Of a DNA stretch of 64,000 bases, positions 44,290 to 53,390 are shown piece after piece. The translations under genes were made by a program, and so were the position numbers. Below the pieces are notes generated by a model. That model had not been told where the DNA came from. It saw only the letters and a program-made list of their open reading frames with translations, and made no database searches. The stretch is from NCBI RefSeq assembly GCF_009834545.1, contig NZ_CP019427.1, forward strand, positions 620,001-684,000, written 5' to 3'. Origin of the DNA: Pseudomonas sp. S04. GTDB taxonomy: Bacteria; Pseudomonadota; Gammaproteobacteria; Pseudomonadales; Pseudomonadaceae. Numbering within the stretch: position 1 is the first letter of the stretch; every line of letters starts with the position of its first letter.

Positions 44290-44691
44290 TCAGACCAGGG
44301 GAGAGGCCCGGGGGTTGAGACTGGGCCATTGCTGGCGCGGTGTCGGCGAGTCGAGGGTCGGCGCCGGCAGGCTGCGATTGGCTTCGAACCGGGCGAAGTA
44401 CAGCTGCGGCGTATGCCCGGGCAATGCCACCAGGGGCGCTGAACCCGAGCAGCACCAGCAGTGCTGCATGTTGGAGTGTTGCTCGCCGGGCGGGGTTTTC
44501 TGCTCAAGGTTACCCAGGGAGATGGCGACCATGCGGGTGCCACTGGACGAGCAGAAACTGCCCCACATCAACTGCTCGGTCGGCGACTGGCCGGACGCTT
44601 TGGCCATGGCGCTGGACATCGGCATGGCGAGCATGTTGAACAGCACTGCGAAGCAGGCGATCCAGGCAATTGCTAGCCGTTGTCGGGACAT
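44290..44691 (-). CDS. DUF2946 domain protein, first gene of the copper operon
   Basis: A 133-residue protein with an N-terminal hydrophobic helix (about 7-30, AIAWIACFAVLFNMLAMPMS) and Cys/His groups (GSFCSSSGTRM, MQHCWCCSGSAPL near 75-87). It resembles the second DUF2946 gene in layout but not closely in sequence. It is the probable first gene of the five-gene operon, with an inverted repeat 23 bases upstream of its start. Confidence 0.75.
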   Translation of the reverse strand: MSRQRLAIAWIACFAVLFNMLAMPMSSAMAKASGQSPTEQLMWGSFCSSSGTRMVAISLGNLEQKTPPGEQHSNMQHCWCCSGSAPLVALPGHTPQLYFARFEANRSLPAPTLDSPTPRQQWPSLNPRASPLV

Positions 44692-44713
44692 GGTCAGATC
44701 CGGTGAAGTGGGA

Positions 44714-44739
44714 GATCAGGCGGCGTATTTAGCCTGATC
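44714..44739. promoter_or_regulatory. Inverted repeat before the copper operon
   Basis: GATCAGGC and GCCTGATC are separated by 10 bases, 23 bases upstream of the first DUF2946 start. It could be the operator of a metal-responsive regulator or the 3' hairpin of the toxin-antitoxin transcript, and it lacks a T-tract. Confidence 0.4.
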
Positions 44740-44787
44740 GGGGTGGATAAGTAAAAAGCTGTCGTGCGGTGTGGTGTCGCAGTGTCA

Positions 44788-45078
44788 TCAGGCAGCTGTC
44801 GCGTGAAGCTTGAGGCCCAGGGCCTTCATCACCTTCATGATAGTCGCGAATTCCGGATTGCCAGTGCTGCCGAGTGCCTTGTACAGGCTTTCACGGCCCA
44901 ACCCGGTGTCGCGGGCGATCTGTGTCATGCCTTTGGCGCGCGCAATGTCATTGAGCGCGCAACGGATCAATACACCGTCGCCTGCATCCTCTTCAAAGCA
45001 GGCGTCCAGGTAGGCCGCCATTTCCTCAGGTGTCTTGAGGTATTGGGCGACGTCGAAACGGCTAAATTGTTCAGCCAT
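44788..45078 (-). CDS. HigA-like antitoxin (addiction module antidote protein)
   Basis: A 96-residue XRE-type HTH protein. The helix-turn-helix covers about residues 47-75 (NDIARAKGMTQIARDTGLGRESLYKALG). The N-terminal FDVAQYLKTPEEMAAYLDACFEE is typical of the COG3636 antitoxin family. It should bind and neutralise the toxin encoded 3 bases upstream and repress the operon. Toxin-first order is characteristic of HigBA-type systems. Confidence 0.88.
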   Translation of the reverse strand: MAEQFSRFDVAQYLKTPEEMAAYLDACFEEDAGDGVLIRCALNDIARAKGMTQIARDTGLGRESLYKALGSTGNPEFATIMKVMKALGLKLHATAA

Positions 45079-45081
45079 GGC

Positions 45082-45384
45082 TTACTCCTCGCTACCGATG
45101 TTTCGCGCCATCGACTGCGCGCGCTGGATGTCGCGTTTTTGCGTCGACTTGTCCCCTCCCGCCAACAACAGATAAACCACTCGATGTTTGCGGGTGAAGT
45201 ACATTCGATAGCCAGGCCCGTAATGGACACGCATTTCATAAACAGCCTCACCCACAGGTTCACAATCACCGAAGTTGCCATGTTCCGCAGCTCGAAGCCT
45301 CGCCAGCAGGCGAGCCTTGCCGATGGTGTCCTTGATTGAGCCAAGCCAGTCGGAAAATAGGTCTGACTGTTCGAAGTCGATCAT
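45082..45384 (-). CDS. HigB/RelE-superfamily toxin
   Basis: A 100-residue toxin of the COG3657 (HigB-like) type. Residues include FSDWLGSIKDTIGKARLLARL near 10-30, GDCEPVGEAVYEMRVHYGPGYRMYF near 39-63 and VYLLLAGGDKSTQKRDIQRA near 70-89. Basic and Tyr/Arg residues in the GPGYRxYF segment are usual in this family of mRNA interferases. The paired antitoxin follows 3 bases later, so the module appears intact. Confidence 0.88.
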   Translation of the reverse strand: MIDFEQSDLFSDWLGSIKDTIGKARLLARLRAAEHGNFGDCEPVGEAVYEMRVHYGPGYRMYFTRKHRVVYLLLAGGDKSTQKRDIQRAQSMARNIGSEE

Positions 45385-45587
45385 GGCTGATCGTATTCCT
45401 TGGGATACAGGTTGGCAAGCAGCACTTTCTCCAGGGCGAACGGCTGGTGCCGAGTAATCTTGGGTCGTGTGCTCGAAGTATTGAGGTGTTTACGAAGAGT
45501 TGACGCAATGTAGAGCAGGCGTGTCGGGTTACACCAGACAGCGCTTTCTGGTTGTCTTGCCTGCTTTTTCTTGCTTGCCGTTGGTGG

Positions 45588-46316
45588 TCAGGAACCGTCT
45601 GACAACGACAGTGCCTTCAATACCTGCTCCACAGTGACAAATTCCCGATCCGCCGCTGGCAACACTGGACGCTTGAGAATCAGCACCGGCACCCCACGCT
45701 CGCGGGCTACTTCGAGTTTTGGTTCGGTGGCGCTGCTGCCGCTGTTCTTGCTGATCAGGACGTCGATCTGCCGACGCTGGAACAGCGCGCGTTCGTCTTC
45801 GAGGTGGAATGGGCCGCGGGCTCCGAGCACTTCGCAGCGCGGGTTGCCGGGGTAAACCTCGAGCGCGCGCAAGGTCCAGAACTGCCCGGCCGGGATTTCG
45901 TCCAGGTGTTGTAGCGGCTCGCGGCCCAAGGTGAACAGCGGGCGTTGGAACGGCTTGAGGGCTGCACTCAGTTCGGCCCAGTCGCTGACTTCGCGCCAGT
46001 CATCGCCGGCTTGCGCCTGCCACGCTGGCCGGCGCAGCGCCCAGCATGGGATAGCGCTGAGTCGCGCGGCAGTGACGGCGTTCTGGCTGATCTGTGCGGC
46101 GTAGGGGTGGGTGGCGTCGAGCAGCAGGTCGATGCCTTGTTCCTGGATGAAACGGGCCAGGCCTTCGGCGCCGCCATAACCGCCGACGCGCACCTGGCAC
46201 GTCAGGTCGCTGGGTACCCGGCCGACACCGGCCAGGCTGTAGATGTGCTGCGCGCCAAGCGTGCGAGCGATCGCCAGGGCTTCGGTGATACCGCCGAGCA
46301 ACAACAGCCGTTTCAT
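45588..46316 (-). CDS. cobK: Precorrin-6A reductase CobK
   Basis: A 242-residue NADPH-dependent reductase of the macrocycle in aerobic cobalamin synthesis. The start [18 protein letters not shown] is a nucleotide-binding glycine motif, [15 protein letters not shown] is the conserved family core near 63-77, and [20 protein letters not shown] is near 186-205. The ATG overlaps the cbiD stop by 4 bases. It is the last gene of the leftward cobL-cbiD-cobK unit. Confidence 0.94.
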   Translation of the reverse strand: MKRLLLLGGITEALAIARTLGAQHIYSLAGVGRVPSDLTCQVRVGGYGGAEGLARFIQEQGIDLLLDATHPYAAQISQNAVTAARLSAIPCWALRRPAWQAQAGDDWREVSDWAELSAALKPFQRPLFTLGREPLQHLDEIPAGQFWTLRALEVYPGNPRCEVLGARGPFHLEDERALFQRRQIDVLISKNSGSSATEPKLEVARERGVPVLILKRPVLPAADREFVTVEQVLKALSLSDGS

Positions 46317-47410
46317 GGCAAGACTCCCGCTTGACCGACAATGCCGCCCTGGCGGTCGATGGCAAATACTTCGACCTGGACCTGGGCCGGCACCACGCTG
46401 CGGGCGAACGCCAGGGCGTGCTGGCACACCGCGTCACCCAGGGCGATGCCGGCGGCGCTGGCCATCGCCAGGGCCTGCTGACTGGTGTTGGCTTGGCGAA
46501 TCTGCTGCTGCAGTGCGGCGTCGGCGCCCACCGCAGCGGCCCATTCGGCCAGTTGCCCAAGGTCGATGCTCGAATGTCGACTGTGCAGGTCCATGTGGCC
46601 GGCGGCGAGCTTGCTGATCTTGCCGAAGCCACCACACAGGCTGAGTTTATCCACAGGCACTTTGCGCAGGTGCTTGAGCACCGCACCGACAAAATCGCCC
46701 ATTTCGATCAGGGCGATTTCCGGCAGGTTGTAGACCCGGCGCATGGTGTCTTCGCTGGCGTTGCCGGTGCAGGCGGCGATGTGCAGGTAGCCGTTGGTCT
46801 TGGCGACGTCGATGCCCTGGTGGATCGAGGCGATGTACGCCGCGCAGGAAAACGGCCGGACGATGCCGCTGGTGCCGAGAATCGACAGGCCACCGAGAAT
46901 GCCCAGGCGCGGGTTCATGGTCTTCAGCGCCAGGGCTTCACCGTCCTGGACGTTGACCGTCACCGCAAAACCGCCGGCATAACCGAGCTCCAGGGCCAGG
47001 GCGCCGAGGTGGTCGCTGATCATCTTGCGCGGCACCGGATTGATCGCCGGCTCGCCGACGCCCAGCACCAGGCCTGGGCGGGTCACGGTGCCGACGCCAA
47101 GCCCGGCACTGAAGCGAATGCCGGGCTCGGCGGTCAGGCGCACCTGGCTGTAGAGCAAGGCACCGTGGGTCACGTCCGGGTCGTCGCCGGCATCCTTGAT
47201 CGTGCCAGCCTCGGCGCCGTCAGCCAGGAGCCGGCAGAACTCCAGGCGCATCTGCACCTGCTTGCCCTTGGGCAGGACGATCTGCACCGCGTCACTGCTG
47301 CCGCCGCCCAGCAGCAAGCGCGCCGCCGCGAGGCTGGTGGCGGTGGCGCAACTGCCGGTGGTCAGGCCGCTGCGCAGGGGGGCGGGTTGTTCGCCGGTTT
47401 CGTCACGCAT
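46313..47410 (-). CDS. cbiD: Cobalt-precorrin-5B C1-methyltransferase CbiD
   Basis: A 365-residue protein. The N-terminal [18 protein letters not shown] near 15-32 and the central [19 protein letters not shown] near 165-183 are CbiD hallmarks. CbiD methylates C1 of the corrin ring. Here it sits among otherwise aerobic-route genes and no CobF gene is visible, so CbiD probably provides the C1 methylation. It overlaps cobL by 8 bases and cobK by 4. Confidence 0.93.
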   Translation of the reverse strand: MRDETGEQPAPLRSGLTTGSCATATSLAAARLLLGGGSSDAVQIVLPKGKQVQMRLEFCRLLADGAEAGTIKDAGDDPDVTHGALLYSQVRLTAEPGIRFSAGLGVGTVTRPGLVLGVGEPAINPVPRKMISDHLGALALELGYAGGFAVTVNVQDGEALALKTMNPRLGILGGLSILGTSGIVRPFSCAAYIASIHQGIDVAKTNGYLHIAACTGNASEDTMRRVYNLPEIALIEMGDFVGAVLKHLRKVPVDKLSLCGGFGKISKLAAGHMDLHSRHSSIDLGQLAEWAAAVGADAALQQQIRQANTSQQALAMASAAGIALGDAVCQHALAFARSVVPAQVQVEVFAIDRQGGIVGQAGVLP

Positions 47411-48614
47411 CGAGGGGTTTGACCAGATCCAGCAAGGTAATCGGCAGCGCCTGGCGCCAGGTGTCGAACTCGCCCAATGGCTGGGCCTGGGCGATGTGCA
47501 GCCGGGTCAGTTCGCCGCCGTGCCGCTCACGCCAGGCCAGCAAGGTCATTTCGCTTTGCAGGGTGACGGCGTTGGCAACCAGTCGGCCGCCGGGTTTGAG
47601 TTGCGCCCAGCACGTTTCGAGCACGCCGGCACGAGTCACGCCGCCGCCAATGAATATCGCGTCCGGGCGTTCGAGTCCGGCCAGCGCTTGTGGTGCGCTG
47701 CCGCGAATCAGCTGCAGGCCGGGGACGCCGAGGGTGTCGCGGTTGCGCTCGATCAGTAGCTGGCGGCCTGGGTCCGCCTCGATGGCAAAGGCGCGGCAAC
47801 TGGGGTGGGCGCGCATCCATTCGATACCGATCGAGCCTGAGCCTGCGCCGACATCCCACAACAATTCGCCGGGTATCGGCGCCAGGTGGGCCAGGGTCAC
47901 GGCCCGCACGTCGCGCTTGGTCAATTGGCCGTCGTGGGCGAAGGCCGAGTCCGGCAGGCCGGCCAGACGCGACAGGCGCGCAGCAGTCGGTTCGGCGATG
48001 CACTCGATGGCCAGCACATTGAGGTCGGCGACCGCGGGATCGTCCCATTCGCTGGCAAGGCCGTCGATCCGCCGCTCCTGCTCGCCGCCCAGGTGTTCCA
48101 GCACGCTGATCCGGCTCGGGCCGAAGCCCCGTTCACGCAGCAGCGCGGCCAATGCAGCCGGGCTGTGTCGGTCGTTGCTCAGCACCAACAGGCGTACCCC
48201 ACTGAACAATTGGCCGTTGAGCGCGGCCAGTGGCCGGGCCACCAGCGACAGGCAGACCGCCTCTTGCAGTGGCCAGCCGAGGCGGGCGGCTGCCAGGGAG
48301 CAGGACGACGGCGCGGGCAGGATCAGCATCTCTTCGCTGGGCACCTGACGCGCCAGGCTGGCGCCGACGCCGAAAAACATCGGGTCACCACTGGCCAACA
48401 CACAGACCGGTGCGCCGCGTTGCACCAGGAGCGGCTCCAGGGAGAACGGGCTTGGCCACAGTTGGCGCTCGCCACGGATGCACACCGGCAGCAGATCGAG
48501 CTGGCGCTGGCCGCCGATAATCCGTGCGGCCCCCAGCAATGCACGCCGGGCCTGCTTGCCCAGTCCCTTGAAGCCGTCTTCTCCGATGCCTACGACTGTC
48601 AGCCAGGGGGCCAT
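47403..48614 (-). CDS. cobL: Precorrin-6Y C5,15-methyltransferase (decarboxylating) CobL
   Basis: A 403-residue fusion of CbiE (about 1-200, starting [16 protein letters not shown], with [13 protein letters not shown] near 71-83) and CbiT (about 215-400, with [19 protein letters not shown] near 238-256, the AdoMet-binding motif). It methylates C5 and C15 and removes the acetate carboxyl group of ring C. It is the first gene of the leftward operon and is divergent from cobG. Confidence 0.94.
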   Translation of the reverse strand: MAPWLTVVGIGEDGFKGLGKQARRALLGAARIIGGQRQLDLLPVCIRGERQLWPSPFSLEPLLVQRGAPVCVLASGDPMFFGVGASLARQVPSEEMLILPAPSSCSLAAARLGWPLQEAVCLSLVARPLAALNGQLFSGVRLLVLSNDRHSPAALAALLRERGFGPSRISVLEHLGGEQERRIDGLASEWDDPAVADLNVLAIECIAEPTAARLSRLAGLPDSAFAHDGQLTKRDVRAVTLAHLAPIPGELLWDVGAGSGSIGIEWMRAHPSCRAFAIEADPGRQLLIERNRDTLGVPGLQLIRGSAPQALAGLERPDAIFIGGGVTRAGVLETCWAQLKPGGRLVANAVTLQSEMTLLAWRERHGGELTRLHIAQAQPLGEFDTWRQALPITLLDLVKPLDA

Positions 48615-48637
48615 CTATATTCCTCAAACATGAAGGT

Positions 48638-48667
48638 TCCGACGGGCAGGCTTTTCATGCCGTCGGA
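48638..48667. other. Hairpin in the divergent cobL-cobG promoter region
   Basis: TCCGACGG (48638-48645) pairs with CCGTCGGA (48660-48667), with partial extension into the loop. This 120-base region carries no recognisable cobalamin riboswitch, so the hairpin's role is unknown. Confidence 0.4.
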
Positions 48668-48702
48668 CAAAGCAGGCATAATACCGCGCCTTCGCCCGCG
48701 AA

Positions 48703-50055
48703 GTGCTTCTACCTCTTGAGTCGGTCGCCCCCTTGAACGAACGTCCGTTGCATCCTGCCTTACGCCCCTCGGCCTGTCCGGGGTTGCTGCGTATCGTCCA
48801 GGCGCTGGATGGCGGGATCTGCCGGATCAAGCTGAGCGGCGGCTCGATCAGTGCCGCCCAGGCCCTTGCGGTAGCCACGGCTGCCGAGGAATTTGCCGGC
48901 GGGGTGATCGAGGCGACCAACCGCGCCAATTTGCAGATTCGCGGCATTACCGGCGAGCACTCGCGGCTGATCGAGCGCCTGCTGGCGGCCGGACTCGGTC
49001 CGCGCTCGGCGGCGGGTGACGATGTACGCAACCTGATGCTCAGTCCGGCCGCCGGCATCGACCGCGCCATGGTGCTGGATACCCGGGCGCTGGCGGCGCA
49101 GATCCTCGCGACCCTGGAGAGCAACCCGGGCCTGCATGACCTGTCCGCCAAGTTCGCCGTGCAACTGGATGGCGGGGAGGCGCTGGCCATGCTCGAGCAC
49201 CCCCATGACCTGTGGTTGAGTGCGTTCGAGCGCGAGGGTGAGACCTGGTTGGCCTTTGGCCTGGCCGGATGCCCGACGGACACCGCCGCGGGTGCCGTGC
49301 GGCTCGACGACGGCCACTGCCTGGTGGTGGCGGTGCTGGAGCTGTTTCTCGCACTGGCGCGGCCGGAGCAGACTCGCATGCGCCACTTGTTGGCCGAACG
49401 TTCCTTGGACTCGCTGCTGGTGCTGCTCGGTGAACGGCTGCCGCTGCAGCGACTCGATACCTGGCAGCGCACGCCGGCACCGTCGGGGCGGCACCTGGGT
49501 ACTTATCCACAGCGTCAGCCGGGCCTGGTCCATGTAGGGGCCGTGCCGCCGTTGGGACGGCTGACCTCGGAAATGCTCCAAGGCGCGGCGCTACTGTGTG
49601 AGCAATACGGTGATGCCAGTCTGCGCCTGACACCCTGGCAGAGTCTGTTGCTGCCCAACATCCGCGAGCAGGACGCGCCCGCCCTCAGCCAACAGTTGCA
49701 AGCGCTGGGGTTCCTGTTGAGCGCCGATCAGGCCCTGGCCCACGTGCTGGCCTGCACCGGTTCCACCGGTTGTGCCAAGGGCCTGGCCGACACCAAGCGC
49801 GACGGCCAGCGCCTGGCCGCACTGCGCCAATCAGCTGGCGCGCCAGTGCAGGTGCACTTATCCGGTTGCCCGCGTTCCTGCGCCGCCGCCCATACGGCGC
49901 CCGTGACCTTGCTGGCGGTCAGCCCCGGTCACTACGACCTCTATTTTCGCGATGCAGGGCAGGCCGGTTTCGGCGCCCTGCAAGCACGTAACCTCACTAT
50001 TGAAGCGGCGGGTGCACTGCTTGATGCCCGCCCACGGAGCCCCCTTGATGCTTGA
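48703..50055 (+). CDS. cobG: Precorrin-3B synthase CobG
   Basis: A 450-residue oxygen-dependent monooxygenase of the sulfite/nitrite reductase fold, marking the aerobic route. RPSACPGLLRIVQALDGGICRIKL is near the N-terminus, and CTGSTGCAKGLADTK near 351-365 with HLSGCPRSCAAAHTAP near 385-400 supplies the four cysteines for the iron-sulfur cluster and sirohaem site. The start is uncertain: GTG 48703 gives the coordinates here, and TTG 48733 is equally plausible because family homology begins after it. It overlaps cobH by 8 bases. Confidence 0.9.
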   Translation: MLLPLESVAPLNERPLHPALRPSACPGLLRIVQALDGGICRIKLSGGSISAAQALAVATAAEEFAGGVIEATNRANLQIRGITGEHSRLIERLLAAGLGPRSAAGDDVRNLMLSPAAGIDRAMVLDTRALAAQILATLESNPGLHDLSAKFAVQLDGGEALAMLEHPHDLWLSAFEREGETWLAFGLAGCPTDTAAGAVRLDDGHCLVVAVLELFLALARPEQTRMRHLLAERSLDSLLVLLGERLPLQRLDTWQRTPAPSGRHLGTYPQRQPGLVHVGAVPPLGRLTSEMLQGAALLCEQYGDASLRLTPWQSLLLPNIREQDAPALSQQLQALGFLLSADQALAHVLACTGSTGCAKGLADTKRDGQRLAALRQSAGAPVQVHLSGCPRSCAAAHTAPVTLLAVSPGHYDLYFRDAGQAGFGALQARNLTIEAAGALLDARPRSPLDA

Positions 50056-50674
50056 TTACATCCGCGACGGTCAGGAGATCTATCGCAACTCCTTCGCGAT
50101 CATTCGCGCCGAGGCGAACCTGGACCGTATTCCGGCCGATCTGGAAAAACTCGCGGTGCGGGTGATCCACGCCTGCGGCATGGTCGAGGCCATCGATGGC
50201 CTGCAGTTTTCCGCCGGGGCGGGCAAGGCCGGGCGTGATGCGCTGGCGGCCGGTGCACCGATTCTGTGTGACGCGCGGATGGTCTCCGAGGGCGTGACCC
50301 GGGCCCGCTTGCCAGCCAACAACCCAGTGATCTGTACCCTGCGCGACGACAGCGTGGCCGAGTTGGCGCGCGAACTGGGCAACACCCGTTCCGCTGCGGC
50401 GCTGGAGTTGTGGCGTCCGCACCTGGAAGGCAGCGTGGTGGTGATCGGCAACGCCCCGACCGCGTTGTTCTACCTGCTGGAAATGCTCGACGCCGGCGCA
50501 CCCAAGCCGGCGCTGATTCTCGGCTTCCCGGTGGGGTTTGTCGGCGCCGCCGAATCCAAGGCCATGCTCGCGGCGGACAGCCGAGGCGTGCCCTTCGTGA
50601 TCATGCAAGGCCGGCTGGGCGGTAGCGCCATGGCCGCCGCCGCGGTCAATGCCCTCGCCACGGAGATTGAATGA
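50048..50674 (+). CDS. cobH: Precorrin-8X methylmutase CobH
   Basis: A 208-residue isomerase that moves the C11 methyl to C12 to make hydrogenobyrinic acid. It begins [44 protein letters not shown] near 37-55 carries the catalytic histidine, and the C-terminal [16 protein letters not shown] near 160-175 is conserved. The ATG overlaps the end of cobG, and the stop overlaps the start of cobI. Confidence 0.95.
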   Translation: MLDYIRDGQEIYRNSFAIIRAEANLDRIPADLEKLAVRVIHACGMVEAIDGLQFSAGAGKAGRDALAAGAPILCDARMVSEGVTRARLPANNPVICTLRDDSVAELARELGNTRSAAALELWRPHLEGSVVVIGNAPTALFYLLEMLDAGAPKPALILGFPVGFVGAAESKAMLAADSRGVPFVIMQGRLGGSAMAAAAVNALATEIE

Positions 50675-51405
50675 TGCAGCAACCTGGACGCTTGATCGGC
50701 CTGGGCGTGGGCCCCGGTGACCCGGAACTGATTACCGTCAAGGCCCTGCGCCTGCTGCGCGAGTCGCCCGTGGTGGCGTACTTCGTGGCCAAGGGCAAGA
50801 AAGGCAATGCCTTCGGCATCATCGAAGCCCACCTGCAAGAAGCGCAAAACCTGTTGCCGCTGGTGTACCCGGTGACCACCGAAGCGTTGCCAGCGCCGCT
50901 GTCCTACGAAGAAATCATCAGTGATTTCTACGACGGCGCTGCCCAGGCGGTGGCCGCGCACCTGGACGCCGGCCGCGACGTGGCGGTGATCTGCGAAGGC
51001 GATCCGTTCTTCTACGGCTCTTACATGTACCTGCACGACCGTCTGGCCACGCGCTATGAAGCCGAAGTGGTGCCAGGTGTGTGCTCGATGCTCGGTGGCG
51101 CTTCGGTGCTTGGCGCGCCGTTGGTGTATCGCAACCAGAGCCTGTCGGTGCTGTCCGGCGTGCTGCCCCACGAAGACCTCAAGCGCCGCCTGGCCGATGC
51201 GGACGCGGCGGTGATCATGAAGCTTGGCCGTAACTTCCCGAAAGTGCGCCAAGTGCTCGAGGAGCTGGGACTGGCCGAGCGAGCGCTGTATGTCGAGCGG
51301 GCGACCATGGCCAATCAGAAGATTGTGCCGCTGGATCAGGTCGAGCCGATGTCCTCGCCGTACTTCTCGCTGATTATCGTTCCTGGCGAAAGGTGGCAAG
51401 GCTGA
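50671..51405 (+). CDS. cobI: Precorrin-2 C20-methyltransferase CobI
   Basis: A 244-residue AdoMet-dependent tetrapyrrole methylase. It has the N-terminal [20 protein letters not shown] motif, [18 protein letters not shown] near 106-123, and [13 protein letters not shown] near 131-143. It methylates precorrin-2 at C20. Its start overlaps the end of cobH, and its stop overlaps the start of the following gene by one base, forming a tight operon. Confidence 0.95.
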   Translation: MMQQPGRLIGLGVGPGDPELITVKALRLLRESPVVAYFVAKGKKGNAFGIIEAHLQEAQNLLPLVYPVTTEALPAPLSYEEIISDFYDGAAQAVAAHLDAGRDVAVICEGDPFFYGSYMYLHDRLATRYEAEVVPGVCSMLGGASVLGAPLVYRNQSLSVLSGVLPHEDLKRRLADADAAVIMKLGRNFPKVRQVLEELGLAERALYVERATMANQKIVPLDQVEPMSSPYFSLIIVPGERWQG

Positions 51406-53108
51406 TGACCCATTCCACGCCAGCCATTGTCATTCTCGGCCAGGGTAGCCTGGCCACTGCGCGTCGCCTGCAGCAGGTGTATCCCGCTGCCTTGATCCAC
51501 GGTCTCGGTGGGCGGGTAGACGGCGCAGACCGGGTGTATCGGGAGTTCGGCGCGACCCTGCGCGAACTCTATCAACAGGGCACGCCGATCATTGCCCTGT
51601 GTGCGGCCGGTATCGTGATCCGCACCCTGGCACCGTTGCTGCTGGAGAAAGGTGTCGAGCCGCCGGTGCTGGCGGTGGCGGAAGACGGCAGCGCAGTAGT
51701 GCCGCTGCTGGGTGGTCTCGGCGGGGTGAATGGCATGGCCCGGGAGATTGCCGCGGCATTCGAGGTGGCGCCAGCGATCACCACCAGCGGTGAGTTGCGC
51801 TTCGGCACCTGCTTGCTCAATCCACCCAGCGGTTATGCGTTGGGTGATCTGGAGGCGGGTAAACGTTTTGTCTCCGATCTGCTGGCCGGTCACTCCGTGC
51901 GCGTCGAAGGTGCCGCGCCCTGGCTGACGCAAGCCCAACTGCCGGAGGATCCGCAGGCCCAGCATTCGATCCACGTCGGCAGTGCCGAGCGTGTGGCGAC
52001 AGTCAACGAGTTGTTGATCTATCCGCGCAGCATCGCGGTGATCGTGGTCAGCGCCGCAGAGGATCTGCCAGAGCGGATTCGCGCGGCCTTGCAGGAGGCG
52101 CAACTCGCGCTGCCGGCCCTGGCCTGCCTAGTGGCGCCGCAGGCACAGATGGCCTGCCCGGTGTTGCGTGAAGCCGCGCTGGCGTTGGCCGTACCGCTGC
52201 GATTTGTCGCCTCGGCGATCGACCTTGAAACCCTGGCGCGCAGCGCCGTGCCAGAGGGGCGTCTGATCGCCAGCACCCAGGAGCTGATGATTGCCGTGGC
52301 CGAACAGCCGCTGCAGGTGAATCTGATCGGCCGTCCCCGTGGGCGTCTGGCGGTGATTGGCCTCGGCCCTGGCGCCGCCGAACTGATGGTGCCAGCGGTG
52401 AAAGCCGAACTGGCGCGAGCCACCGATGTGCTCGGCTATGAAACCTACGTACGCATGGCCGGACCGTTTCGTCAGGACCAGGTGCAGCACTGCACCGACA
52501 ACCGCGAAGAGATGCAACGGGCCCGGCACGCCTTTGAACTGGCCGCCCAGGGGCGTTCGGTGATCGTGGTGTCGTCCGGTGATCCGGGAGTGTTCGCCAT
52601 GGCGGCGGCGGTGCTTGAGGCGTTGCACGAGTCGGATGACCCGGCGTGGCATAACGTCGACCTGCAAATCCTGCCCGGGGTCTCTGCTTCGCTGGCCACC
52701 GCTGCCCAGGCCGGAGCACCGCTGGGGCATGACTTCTGCGTGATGTCGCTGTCCGACAACCTGAAGCCCTGGTCGATCATCGAGAAGCGCCTGGACCTGG
52801 CAGCGGAGGCCGATCTGGCGCTGGCGTTCTACAACCCGATTTCCCGCTCGCGCCCCTGGCAGTTGGGGCGCGCGCTGGAGATTGTCGCCCAGCATCGCGC
52901 ACCTGCAACGCCGGTAGTCCTGGGCCGGGATATCGGCCGCCCCGGCCAGACCCTGCGCATCACCACCCTCGGTGCGCTGACTCCTGATCAAGTCGACATG
53001 CGCACCATGGTGCTGGTCGGTTCGTCCACGACCTGCACTTTTCCACGTAGCGACGGCGGTGAGTGGGTCTATACGCCACGTTGGTATGGTGAAAAGCCTG
53101 GCACTTGA
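51405..53108 (+). CDS. cobJ: Fused CbiG-type/CobE domain and precorrin-3B C17-methyltransferase CobJ
   Basis: A 567-residue fusion. Residues 1-310 are CbiG-like: IIALCAAGIVIRTLAPLL near 58-75, VVPLLGGLGGVNGMAREIA near 98-116, and a CobE-type domain near 205-305. Residues 315-567 are the CobJ methylase, beginning RLAVIGLGPGAAELMVPAVK, with VIVVSSGDPGVFAMAA near 383-398 and ILPGVSASLATAAQAGAPLGHDF near 420-442. CobJ contracts the ring by methylating C17; CbiG opens a ring lactone in the anaerobic route, and CobE's role is obscure. A strong terminator follows. Confidence 0.92.
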   Translation: MTHSTPAIVILGQGSLATARRLQQVYPAALIHGLGGRVDGADRVYREFGATLRELYQQGTPIIALCAAGIVIRTLAPLLLEKGVEPPVLAVAEDGSAVVPLLGGLGGVNGMAREIAAAFEVAPAITTSGELRFGTCLLNPPSGYALGDLEAGKRFVSDLLAGHSVRVEGAAPWLTQAQLPEDPQAQHSIHVGSAERVATVNELLIYPRSIAVIVVSAAEDLPERIRAALQEAQLALPALACLVAPQAQMACPVLREAALALAVPLRFVASAIDLETLARSAVPEGRLIASTQELMIAVAEQPLQVNLIGRPRGRLAVIGLGPGAAELMVPAVKAELARATDVLGYETYVRMAGPFRQDQVQHCTDNREEMQRARHAFELAAQGRSVIVVSSGDPGVFAMAAAVLEALHESDDPAWHNVDLQILPGVSASLATAAQAGAPLGHDFCVMSLSDNLKPWSIIEKRLDLAAEADLALAFYNPISRSRPWQLGRALEIVAQHRAPATPVVLGRDIGRPGQTLRITTLGALTPDQVDMRTMVLVGSSTTCTFPRSDGGEWVYTPRWYGEKPGT

Positions 53109-53110
53109 AT

Positions 53111-53144
53111 AATAACGCCCCTTCTTAGGGGCGTTATTGTTTTA
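53111..53144 (+). terminator. Rho-independent terminator of the cobG-cobJ operon
   Basis: The 11-bp perfect stem AATAACGCCCC/GGGGCGTTATT (53111-53121 with 53128-53138) is followed by GTTTT. It begins 3 bases after the cobJ stop. Confidence 0.9.
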
Positions 53145-53161
53145 CCCCTGTTAACGGATTT

Positions 53162-53390
53162 GTGAAGTTTGTATTGGGGGCGGATAACCGTGGCCGTATA
53201 ACGCTGAATAAATCACAGCTTGAAGTCATTCTCTCGGTCTGCTGTTTCGCGGTGCCGAAGCGCTCGATGCGGCGTCAAGGCATGGACTGGAACTGGCCAT
53301 GGAGTTTTCTGGCGAGCGTGTCTCGCTGTCACCGGCAGAGCTGATGGTGGGGCTTGAGCCGGGCCTCAGGGCACCAGGTAACCCTTGACC
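53162..53390 (+). pseudogene. Possible frameshifted small gene
   Basis: A GTG-started frame reads MKFVLGADNRGRITLNKSQL... and loses protein-like character near 53240. In another frame, GLLFRGAEALDAASRHGLEL and the downstream MEFSGERVSLSPAELMVGLE then read well to a stop at 53388-53390. Joined, they would make a small soluble protein of about 75 residues. The second frame overlaps the end of the marC-like gene by 25 bases. I do not recognise the protein; a sequencing error or true decay could explain the break. Confidence 0.4.
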
